Positions 37,215-45,653 of a stretch of 64,000 nucleotides of DNA are shown here, one piece after another. A program made the position numbers and the translations under genes. The DNA is from an uncultured Prevotellaceae bacterium (GTDB lineage Bacteria > Bacteroidota > Bacteroidia > Bacteroidales > Bacteroidaceae), in assembly GCA_947169245.1 (NCBI GenBank), contig CAMVPA010000017.1:1-64000 (forward strand), in the 5' to 3' direction. The notes under the pieces were generated by a model. The model ran no database searches and had not been told where the DNA came from. It saw only the letters and a program-made list of their open reading frames with translations. The number at the start of each line of letters is the position of its first letter. Position 1 is the stretch's first letter.

Positions 37215-38415
37215 TCCAGTAGATACAGAGTAGTAGCACATAGACCAGCAGGACTTGCAGCAGGGTGGGGTGCAGACCCTCGATGCTGGAGCCCGGCAGT
37301 CGGGAGATGATACTGAGCCCTGTGTTGAGGCCCACGACAACGGCTGTCAGCACAGGGCTCAGTGCTGCTATGAAGAGCGTTGCCAGCGCTATCCACAGAA
37401 TGAGGGTGACGGCCGGCAGTACCAGGAAGTTCGTCAGCAGGAAATAGGTGGAGACGCGGCCGAAGTAGAAGGCCACGAGGGGCGCTACGCCGGCCTGCGC
37501 CGCTATCGATACCGCCGTCAGTCCCCACACCCATCGCACCAGCCGGTGGCGCTGCAGGAACGACGGTGACGGCCAGCGTTCCAAAACGGGCATCCACACC
37601 AGGATGCTCAGTACGGCCATGTATGACATCTGGAAACCTATGTCGAAGAGCGTGAAGGGACTCACCATCAGGATGACGAGCGCCGTGAAGGCCAGGGCGT
37701 TGATGGACATCTTCTCGCGATAGCCCAGCGACAGCAGGGCATAGAGCGACAGCATGGTGGCGGCACGGACGGCACTGACGGGCATGCCGACAAGGAAGAC
37801 GAACCCCCAGATGGCAACGACCAGCACCACCTGCGTGACGATGCGCCTGCGCCGACCCGACATGAGCAGTGACAGCAGGACGTAGATGATGCCTATGTGC
37901 ATGCCGCTGAGTGCCAGCACATGGGCGGCACCGCTGACGTTGTAGGTCTGTCGCAGGTCTTTGTCGAGTGCCGACCTGTCGCCCAGCGCCATCGCCGCCA
38001 CAATGGCGTAGGCCTCGCCCTCTACTCCCTGCCGTTGGTAGTGCGACAGCAGGCGGTCCCGCTGTTTCAGGAAGAACAGGCGGCTGCGTCCAAGCCGTGT
38101 GCTGGCATCGGGCGTCTTCTGTTCCAGCTGCCATTGCCTGACGGTCATGTGGCGGGCTGTCAGCTCGTCGCGCTGGCGGGCGGCCAGCGTGGCGCCAACG
38201 AGAAACATTGTGGCGGCAATGGCTATCGACTGACCCAGCGGCCTCCGTCTCAGCAGGAATACTAAAGCGAGGACAACAGCCGATGACAGCAGAAATATGA
38301 GCATTGCGACCGATGTGTAAGCACCGGTCACAATGCCCATGATGAGCCAGAAGACGAGCCTTAGCAGCGGCGTCGTCTCGGCAAAAGGGAAAATGTTATT
38401 TCTTGTCTGTATCAA
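37183..38415 (-). CDS. ComEC/Rec2-type competence membrane protein lacking C-terminal MBL domain
   Basis: GDRSALDKDLRQTYNVSGAAHVLALSGMHIGIIY...FLVGMPVSAVRAATM. Confidence 0.85.
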   Translation of the reverse strand: MIQTRNNIFPFAETTPLLRLVFWLIMGIVTGAYTSVAMLIFLLSSAVVLALVFLLRRRPLGQSIAIAATMFLVGATLAARQRDELTARHMTVRQWQLEQKTPDASTRLGRSRLFFLKQRDRLLSHYQRQGVEGEAYAIVAAMALGDRSALDKDLRQTYNVSGAAHVLALSGMHIGIIYVLLSLLMSGRRRRIVTQVVLVVAIWGFVFLVGMPVSAVRAATMLSLYALLSLGYREKMSINALAFTALVILMVSPFTLFDIGFQMSYMAVLSILVWMPVLERWPSPSFLQRHRLVRWVWGLTAVSIAAQAGVAPLVAFYFGRVSTYFLLTNFLVLPAVTLILWIALATLFIAALSPVLTAVVVGLNTGLSIISRLPGSSIEGLHPTLLQVLLVYVLLLCIYWIISLVPSRQR

Positions 38416-39073
38416 TCATCTTCCAGCAACCAGCGGCCAGTGCACCACCAACCAGCGGGCCTACGATGAACACCCATATCTGCTCCAGAGCCTTGCCTCC
38501 CTCGAACAGAGCGGGGCCGATGCTGCGTGCGGGGTTGACGCTCGTGCCGGTGAAGTTGATGCCCACCAGGTGAATCAGTATCAGTGACAGGCCGATGGCC
38601 AGACCGGCGAAGTTGTTCGTTGCGCCGTTGGTCTTGGCCGTAGCACCGAGCACTACCATGACGAAGATGAACGTCAGGATGATCTCGGCCAGCAGGCCGT
38701 TCACCACGTTCTCTGAGGCGCAGGCGTTAGCACCCGTAGCCGTGCCGCGAGCCAGTCCCGGGTCGGTCGACACGAGGAGTGCCAGCAGGGCGGCGGCAAT
38801 GATGGCGCCGATGACTTGGAACAGCATATACATGCCGCAGTCCTTGCCGTTCATGCGGCCGCTCAGGAAGACGCCCAGCGTGATGGCGGGATTGATGTGG
38901 CAACCCGAAATGCCGCCAATGGTGTAGGCCATGGCCACAACGGCCAGACCGAATGCGAAGGCTGTGCCCACGATGGAGGCGGTGTCAGCGCCACAGTTCA
39001 GACTCACGGCTGCTCCGCAACCGAGAAATGTCAGCACGAACGTGCCAAAAAGCTCAGCAAAATACTTTTTCAT
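38396..39073 (-). CDS. aqpZ: Aquaporin Z / MIP family channel
   Basis: SGCHINPAIT and TGTSVNPARS NPA motifs. Confidence 0.93.
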   Translation of the reverse strand: MKKYFAELFGTFVLTFLGCGAAVSLNCGADTASIVGTAFAFGLAVVAMAYTIGGISGCHINPAITLGVFLSGRMNGKDCGMYMLFQVIGAIIAAALLALLVSTDPGLARGTATGANACASENVVNGLLAEIILTFIFVMVVLGATAKTNGATNNFAGLAIGLSLILIHLVGINFTGTSVNPARSIGPALFEGGKALEQIWVFIVGPLVGGALAAGCWKMIDTDKK

Positions 39074-39110
39074 AAGCGTTAGTGTTTAGTTGATTGATAG
39101 TTTGGTGGTT

Positions 39111-39287
39111 TTAATCGTTGTCGTCCCAGTCTTCATCGTCCCAGTCTTCATCGTCCCAGACGGTGTTTCTGCGCCCCTTGGCTGGCTTGGTGGCTTCGCC
39201 GCCAATTTCGCCACTGACGTCGAGTAGGTGATGTTGTATGTTGATATGTACAGTCTTCAGTGAAGGCTTCTGATAGTCCTTTTTCAT
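39111..39287 (-). CDS. 58-aa peptide with C-terminal WDDED repeats
   Basis: MKKDYQKPSLKTVHINIQHHLLDVSGEIGGEATKPAKGRRNTVWDDEDWDDEDWDDND; 8 nt after the adhesin stop. Confidence 0.65.
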   Translation of the reverse strand: MKKDYQKPSLKTVHINIQHHLLDVSGEIGGEATKPAKGRRNTVWDDEDWDDEDWDDND

Positions 39288-39294
39288 AGTGGCC

Positions 39295-42200
39295 TTATTT
39301 GTTAATGAGTACTTTCTTTCCGTTAGTGACATAGACGCCCTTGGCGGCGGGCTTGGCGATGGGTCGGCCGTTGAGGTCGAAGTAGCGCGTGGTGCCGTCG
39401 CGGTCGGTCAGCTGCATGGTGCTGATGGTCGTCGGTGTGTCGTCGTCGCTGCTGAAGCCGCCAATGAGCGTCTGGCGTGCGTTGTTGCTGATGGGCACGA
39501 TGTAGGCGCGGAACGGCGGTATGTAGGCTTCAAAGTTCTTGGTCAATACCTTACCCCACACGTTGCCGTCCTGCAGGATGTAGGCACCAGCAGCTGCGGC
39601 CTCGGCGTTGGTCAGACCGGTGGTGGTGCCGACGAACTTGAAGGCGTCGGTAGAGCTGGTGTTGGTGCTCTCCTTCTTCAGCGTCACGCTTACACTTTCT
39701 TCGATGCTCATGCTGAGCTCCGTGGTGCTTGACACGGCTACCAGATAAGGTGTGTTAGCCTGTGGCGCACCTTCAATCTCCTTGAACTGTAGCGAGGACG
39801 CTGTAGAGCCGTTCAGTGTGTAGTACTTGAGGCCGGCTGATGTCTGCGGAGCTATGGGCAGACACGTCGTGTAGACGTACACGGGCTGGCCGTCGATGAT
39901 GGCCTCAGCGTCTGCTGCGCTGGCAGGAGCCGACAGGTTGTTAGAGTATTCGATGCCGTTCACAGTAATCTGATCCGCTTCGGCAATCACGTAGTCGCCA
40001 CCGCCTTGGATGATGTTGATGCTGCCAAGATAGGCTGTTGACTGGCCATCAATGTCGACACTCACCAGTGCCTTGCTGTACTCCTTGCCGCTAAAGGTAA
40101 AGGTGTAGTTACGGAAGGCGTTGTTTGACGTAGCCTCTATGGACTGCGTCTGGTCGACAGTCACATTGCCAGGATCCTGTGAGATATCGATAATACTGCA
40201 CGTGATGTTGCTTACGTTGCCTGCTACCCTGACATCGATCTTCTTGACGGGGCCGCTGATGGTGAATCCCATGTCGGAACGGTTGGAGAAGTTAACAGGC
40301 AGCGTGGTCATCTGCAGGCAAGACTCTCCAGCAAGCGTTGTGATGCTGAATGCACTTGCCCCTGCAGTGGAGGCAGCAAACCAGATGGTGCCCTCTTCGG
40401 TGGTCAGGTTGACCCCTGCACCACCGCGTAATCTCTTATTTTGCCCTCTTGCAGCTGAGGGGACTTGTTGTTTCTCTGTGAAGCTGGCTTTGACGCCTTG
40501 GATGTTGTCGGAGACCACCAGGTTGAGGTCTTTCCAGAAGTTGGCTTTCTGGTAGGTTCGCAGCGATGCCGACGGCACATGCACCTTCGCTGTGGCGATG
40601 TTTCCGGCATCGTCAACCACGAAGGTCGTATTCTTAACCTTCGGTATCAACGGTGCATTGACGTAGATGTTACTCAGATTCGAACAACCCATGAACACCT
40701 GTTCGTCGATATTCCTGATACCGTGGCCTATCTTCACCGTGCGCAGTTCCTTGCACTGGCCGAAGGCCCATCTGCCAATGATCAGGTTGTCGTTGTCGGT
40801 CAGGGTGATGTTCCACAGGTTGCTGTAGGCAAAGGCATTGTCGTTGATAATGCCAATGTGCTTAGGCACCTTAAACTCGTTCAGATCCTGTCGGTAGGCG
40901 AAGGCGAAGGTGCCGATGCCCGTGATGGTCTGAGGTATGACGGTAGTCTTGCACGTTGCAATCACCCAGCGTTTCTGTTTGTCGCAGATGGCGTTGCAGT
41001 TGTCGCGTGAGTCGTAGTTGGGGTTGCCCTCTGCTACCGTGATGCTCTCCAGCTTGTCGCATCCGTAGAGCGGGTTGTTGTAGATGGTTGTCACCGTGGC
41101 AGGGATGGTTATTGCCGTCATCGGGTTGTTGGCAAAGGCGCCCATGTCGAGCGTCGTGACGTTCGCCGGGATGTTGATCGACGTGAGGCCTACGCCGTCG
41201 AAGGCAGCCTCGCCGATCATGGTTACGCTGGCGGGTATCGTCGTTGCGCTGCATCCTGCCACTATCATATTTTCTGCTGTCTCGATGATGGCGTTGCAGT
41301 TGCCACGTGAGTCGTATTTCTCGTTGCCAGCGGCCACGCTCATCGACGTGCCCTTATAGCCCTTGAAGGCCCAGGTCGAGATGTTGCTCACGGTGCTTGG
41401 AATGGCTATCGGGTAGTTGCCGTCGCGGAAGGCATACTGCTCGATGGTCGTCAAGCCCTCGTTCAGGGTGAGGCTCGTCAACGTGGTGTTGTAGAAAGCG
41501 TTGCGCCTAATGGTACGAACATTTGACCCAAGTGACACGGAAGTAATCTCGTTATCGTTGTAACCGGCAAAGGCATCTTGACCTATGGAAGTGACATAAT
41601 AAGTTCGATTGTAATAACATGTGGCAGGCACATTAATGGCTCCTGTGTATTCATGATCAGGATGCGGTGCGACCTCAGCAGTACCGTATTGATTATTAAA
41701 GGTGTAGTAGATGCCATCAATTACCTGTGCCGACTGAATGTCCTCAAAGTAGACATAATCGACTGTGACGGGGTAAGCGGGCATCGTAAAGGTGAAGACG
41801 TTGTCATCATAATTACTACGTTCGACATCTACAGAGTACCAGTATTCATCGATTTGATAGCCTACACTAACATAACTCACATATTTCCCCTCAGGAATAT
41901 TGGAAATAGTCAGTCCTACAGTCTCACCTTCAGCAGCTTCGGACTTGTTGCTGGTGACATAGCTTGCATAGTAGTCGTCAATGGTGACGGGATATTTGGT
42001 CAGAGCAACATTGAATGTGAAGCAGGCGCGGACATACTTTGACCACTCCACCCCGGTACCGTTGCCAAGGTTAGCCACATCCTCTTTGAATTCCGCATAC
42101 TGCGCATACTGGTTATTATACTCATTTTCAAATACTGTTGACGACCAGTATTGGCCGCCATACCAATTGCTATTGTATTGGAAAGCTTGCTCCAACGTTG

Positions 42201-44379
42201 ATGCACCAGCATTATATAATGCGGTGTTTATTTCTGCGTAGGTTGTCGTATTGTCATTGACATATTCTATGGTAGCACCACACCCGACGAGCATATTACG
42301 CCATTCGTCAATGGTGGGCAGCTTCCATGTGGCACCAGGGACTGCGGGCGTATGTGCGCCTGCGGCAGCCGAGGCAGCCGACCAATTATAATAAGGGTCA
42401 TAATAATAACTATCACCATCCTGAATGTATTCCCTCTCGTCTTGGAGTGCGATGGCCAAACCTGTCTCGTAATCCATATCTACAAAGGCAATCATACCGG
42501 CAGGAGTTTTGCTGTCTGCTTCTGCCTCTGTCACAGAGTAATAGATGCTACCATCGGTACATACCACCTTGCCTACGTCAGCTGTTGTGACTGCAAGGCT
42601 CAGCGGTTCCGCCTCTGGCGCGTCAGCTATATCGAACGTAAGGCAGGCTCTGGCACGGGCATAGGATGAGTTTCCTTTGTATAATGTGCTGTAATATGCC
42701 AGGTCGCTATTAAACGTCAGGATATGAGCATCAGTATTATCATCATCACTCTCCGTAGCAGTCCAATAGTAATCGTTTGTGTTCAGCGTTGTACCTTCGG
42801 CGGCATCAAGCATCGCATCCATCTCACTATAGCTTAATTTATCATCGTCAACATCACCCGTTGCTCCGCAACCGATGAACATCTGCTTCCACTCCACGAC
42901 GGTAGGCAACTTCCAGGTTCCGTTTGTGACAGCAGGCGTATGTGCCGCAGCTTTATCCAATGCGTAGCTCCAACTAATTGTTTGATATGATGGATCCAAT
43001 TCTGCGTACTCATCCGCCAAAGCGATGGCAATACCCTTCTTGCTACTCATATCTACATAGGTAATCATGGCAGCAGGTGTCTTACTTGCTTCTGTCGCAG
43101 CCGATACCGTAGCGTAGAGACTGCCGTCAGTACACAGTACCTTGCCGACGTCGGTACTCGTCACAACGATGCCGTTGGTGCTTGTGTTTTCTCCCAACGT
43201 AAATGCGAGACAGGCACGGACATTGTAGTCTGCACCCAGGCTGGAAGCAGTGTTGAAACTGGCTTGGCCGTTTTCAAATTCTGGGGCGGTGGCAAACTGC
43301 CCATATTCGCCAGTTTCCACCGTAGCAGACCAATAGTTGCAATCGTTGCCTGTTGTCAACGTTACGCCTTCGGCTGTAGTAAGCTTCGCATCCATCTGAC
43401 TATAGCTTATTACATAATCGTCAACTGTACCCGTTGCTCCGCAACCGATGAGCATCTGCTTCCACTCCATAACGGTAGGCAATTTCCACGTTCCGCCGGC
43501 GACTATTGGCTTGTGTGCCATGGTAGCTAACGTAGCTCTTTCCCATGACATCGTGCTGGTCTCGTCGTTGAGTGCTATTGCCAAACCCGTGCCGCTCTGT
43601 GTGTCGATGTAGGCTATCATGGCAACAGGCGTCTTACTTGCTTCTGTCGCAGCAGTTACCGTAGTGTAGAGGCTGCCGTCGGAACACAGCACCTTGCCGA
43701 TGTCGTTCGTTGTGACAACAATACCGCTGGTGCTGGTGCTTGTGCTTTCTTCCACTGTAAAAGCGAGACAGGCACGGACATTGACATATTGTTCATCCTT
43801 TGACATACTGTAGAAATTCACAGTGCTCTCATCGTAATTGAAATATGCTGTTTCTGCATAAGCATCATAGTAATCTGCAGACCAACAGGTTCCATAGAGT
43901 TCACTATACTCTTGAACATTACTGAGTTTTGAATTTATTTCAGTAGAACTGAAAGTGTTATTAGTAGGCGAATAATCAGCTCCACAGCCGATGAGCATTT
44001 TCTGCCATTCTTGGGTGGTAGGAAGTTTCCATGTGGCACCAGCAACACTATAGGAACCATTGGGGTTGCCTTGCGTTACCCAGTTCTCTATCGTGCTTTC
44101 TGCATCTGTCCATGAAATGTAATCGTTTGCTGCATTCTCCAGCGCTATAGCCAGACCCGTATGGTTTTGGGTGTCGATGTAGGCTATCATGGCCACGGGA
44201 GTCTTGTTCACATTCTCCGCAGCCGTTACTGTTTCATAGAGGCTACCGTCTGTACACAGTACTTTTCCGATGTCGGCCGTCGTGACGGCGAGACCGTCTG
44301 CTTTAGCTCCTACGGCTACTATCAGCAGCAGGGCAAGGAGAAACAGTTGTTTGATTCTTGGTAATAGATGTCTTTTCAT
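39295..44379 (-). CDS. 1694-aa surface protein: four tandem DUF1566/FSMPD-like domains, BspA-type LRR region, T9SS-like C-terminal domain
   Basis: Four copies of GKV(L/V)C(T/S)DGS(L/I)Y...(K/T)TPxxMIxxxD...WKLPTxxEWxxMxxGCGA; LRR_5-like ITSVSLGSNVRTIRRNAFYNTTLTSLTLNEGLTTIEQYAF; C-term YFDLNGRPIAKPAAKGVYVTNGKKVLINK. Confidence 0.85.
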   Translation of the reverse strand: MKRHLLPRIKQLFLLALLLIVAVGAKADGLAVTTADIGKVLCTDGSLYETVTAAENVNKTPVAMIAYIDTQNHTGLAIALENAANDYISWTDAESTIENWVTQGNPNGSYSVAGATWKLPTTQEWQKMLIGCGADYSPTNNTFSSTEINSKLSNVQEYSELYGTCWSADYYDAYAETAYFNYDESTVNFYSMSKDEQYVNVRACLAFTVEESTSTSTSGIVVTTNDIGKVLCSDGSLYTTVTAATEASKTPVAMIAYIDTQSGTGLAIALNDETSTMSWERATLATMAHKPIVAGGTWKLPTVMEWKQMLIGCGATGTVDDYVISYSQMDAKLTTAEGVTLTTGNDCNYWSATVETGEYGQFATAPEFENGQASFNTASSLGADYNVRACLAFTLGENTSTNGIVVTSTDVGKVLCTDGSLYATVSAATEASKTPAAMITYVDMSSKKGIAIALADEYAELDPSYQTISWSYALDKAAAHTPAVTNGTWKLPTVVEWKQMFIGCGATGDVDDDKLSYSEMDAMLDAAEGTTLNTNDYYWTATESDDDNTDAHILTFNSDLAYYSTLYKGNSSYARARACLTFDIADAPEAEPLSLAVTTADVGKVVCTDGSIYYSVTEAEADSKTPAGMIAFVDMDYETGLAIALQDEREYIQDGDSYYYDPYYNWSAASAAAGAHTPAVPGATWKLPTIDEWRNMLVGCGATIEYVNDNTTTYAEINTALYNAGASTLEQAFQYNSNWYGGQYWSSTVFENEYNNQYAQYAEFKEDVANLGNGTGVEWSKYVRACFTFNVALTKYPVTIDDYYASYVTSNKSEAAEGETVGLTISNIPEGKYVSYVSVGYQIDEYWYSVDVERSNYDDNVFTFTMPAYPVTVDYVYFEDIQSAQVIDGIYYTFNNQYGTAEVAPHPDHEYTGAINVPATCYYNRTYYVTSIGQDAFAGYNDNEITSVSLGSNVRTIRRNAFYNTTLTSLTLNEGLTTIEQYAFRDGNYPIAIPSTVSNISTWAFKGYKGTSMSVAAGNEKYDSRGNCNAIIETAENMIVAGCSATTIPASVTMIGEAAFDGVGLTSINIPANVTTLDMGAFANNPMTAITIPATVTTIYNNPLYGCDKLESITVAEGNPNYDSRDNCNAICDKQKRWVIATCKTTVIPQTITGIGTFAFAYRQDLNEFKVPKHIGIINDNAFAYSNLWNITLTDNDNLIIGRWAFGQCKELRTVKIGHGIRNIDEQVFMGCSNLSNIYVNAPLIPKVKNTTFVVDDAGNIATAKVHVPSASLRTYQKANFWKDLNLVVSDNIQGVKASFTEKQQVPSAARGQNKRLRGGAGVNLTTEEGTIWFAASTAGASAFSITTLAGESCLQMTTLPVNFSNRSDMGFTISGPVKKIDVRVAGNVSNITCSIIDISQDPGNVTVDQTQSIEATSNNAFRNYTFTFSGKEYSKALVSVDIDGQSTAYLGSINIIQGGGDYVIAEADQITVNGIEYSNNLSAPASAADAEAIIDGQPVYVYTTCLPIAPQTSAGLKYYTLNGSTASSLQFKEIEGAPQANTPYLVAVSSTTELSMSIEESVSVTLKKESTNTSSTDAFKFVGTTTGLTNAEAAAAGAYILQDGNVWGKVLTKNFEAYIPPFRAYIVPISNNARQTLIGGFSSDDDTPTTISTMQLTDRDGTTRYFDLNGRPIAKPAAKGVYVTNGKKVLINK
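42010..44295 (-). repeat. Four tandem ~550-bp repeats encoding the DUF1566/FSMPD-like domains
   Basis: Conserved blocks such as gtcttacttgcttctgtcgcagc...ctgccgtc...cacagtaccttgccgac recur near 42530, 43090, 43640 and 44200. Confidence 0.8.
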
Positions 44380-44405
44380 ATCATTGTGTTTTTTGTATTA
44401 CGGCA

Positions 44406-44413
44406 CAAAGATA
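44406..44413 (-). promoter_or_regulatory. -7 element for adhesin gene
   Basis: Reverse strand TATCTTTG. Confidence 0.5.
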
Positions 44414-44480
44414 CGAACAAAATCGTTAACAGCCGCCATCCTTCCCTTAATTATTGTTAACGGGAACGATTCTCTTCGTT

Positions 44481-45530
44481 CTACTGTCCGCCAAGGCGGG
44501 CAAAGTACTCGATGATGTCATCCCAAGTCTTGAAGGTGTCGCTGCCGAACTCGATGGGCGTGGCCATGGGTTCGGGCTCGTGGTCGGGCCAGCGGTTGGC
44601 GCAGTTGCCCTGGATGAGGTAGTCGCCGTAGAGCAGGTGGCGCTGGTTGGTGACGACGGTGTGCCCCCAGGCAGGTACGCCGATGTACTCCTGCAGTAGG
44701 GCTTTTAGGTGGACGATGGCATCGGGCGTCATGTCGTAGGACACGAAATAGACTTGGTAGTGCTCAATGAGCTGGCGTACAGCCTTTTGGGCTGAAGGAA
44801 GAAGGATGGTGCCTTTTGGGCAAGGACTACCGGACTGAAGGACTGTTGGCTGCCAGAGTGTCTCGGTGCCGATGTAGACAATGGGGCGCTCACGATGCTC
44901 CTGGCGGTCGTCAATCCAGCGGATAACGGGCACGACGGCGTGCATGAACGAGTGGTCGTTCATGCGGTGCTCGCCATGGAAGGGAATTTTCTGTAAGTAG
45001 GGGCAGATGTCGCGTGTATGTACCAATTCGTCTTTGTCGCCGAAGAGCGCGTAGACGCGGTGCTGCTCGTCGGGGTCGGCGGCGCGGGCGAAGTTTCCCT
45101 CGGTGACAGTGCGGTATTCCTTCACCAATGCTTTGTCGACATAGAATTCCTGCACACCATCCTGTCGCGGCGAGAAGAATTGCTGTTTGCCTGTCAGCCC
45201 GTGTTCCTGCATGGTGTCGGCTATTTGGAAGGCGGGGTTCACGAGGATGCGGTCGTAGCCGTAGAGCATCTCGGCATACATGCCGCCCATCGACGTGCCG
45301 ATGATGAGGTCGGGCTGTTCGTGGTCGCAGGTCTCGCGCAGCAGGTCGATGGCTTCCTGCGGGTGTATGGGCAGGTCGGGGGCGATGACGGTGGCCTGGG
45401 GCAGCACCTCGCGTATGCGGGTGACGGTGCCCGACTGTCCGCTGGAGCCGAAGCCGTGGACGTACATCACTTTCTTGCCGGCGAAGAGCTCGGGGAACTG
45501 CTTGATATAGGGATTACTTGTCTGCTCCAT
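44481..45530 (-). CDS. YqiA/YcfP-like alpha/beta-fold hydrolase
   Basis: VMYVHGFGSSGQSGTV...LIIGTSMGGMYAEML; start at 45530. Confidence 0.8.
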   Translation of the reverse strand: MEQTSNPYIKQFPELFAGKKVMYVHGFGSSGQSGTVTRIREVLPQATVIAPDLPIHPQEAIDLLRETCDHEQPDLIIGTSMGGMYAEMLYGYDRILVNPAFQIADTMQEHGLTGKQQFFSPRQDGVQEFYVDKALVKEYRTVTEGNFARAADPDEQHRVYALFGDKDELVHTRDICPYLQKIPFHGEHRMNDHSFMHAVVPVIRWIDDRQEHRERPIVYIGTETLWQPTVLQSGSPCPKGTILLPSAQKAVRQLIEHYQVYFVSYDMTPDAIVHLKALLQEYIGVPAWGHTVVTNQRHLLYGDYLIQGNCANRWPDHEPEPMATPIEFGSDTFKTWDDIIEYFARLGGQ

Positions 45531-45546
45531 ATTGCTTATGTTTTTT

Positions 45547-45649
45547 GCATCGGACTTTACGGACTGTCTCGGACTGTCTTCTTGCATCGGACTTTACGGA
45601 CTGTCTCGGACTGTCTTCTTGCATCGGACTTTACGGACTGTCTCGGACT
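45547..45649. repeat. 37-bp tandem repeat, ~2.8 copies
   Basis: gcatcggactttacggactgtctcggactgtcttctt repeated from 45547, 45584, 45621. Confidence 0.95.
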
Positions 45650-45653
45650 TCTT

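Noticed and set aside
42010-44295. Diversity-generating retroelement variable protein
   Set aside because: C-type-lectin-like domains are suggestive, but no reverse transcriptase ORF or template repeat is visible in the window.
45547-45649. CRISPR-like array
   Set aside because: Units are contiguous identical 37-mers without unique spacers, and no cas genes are present.
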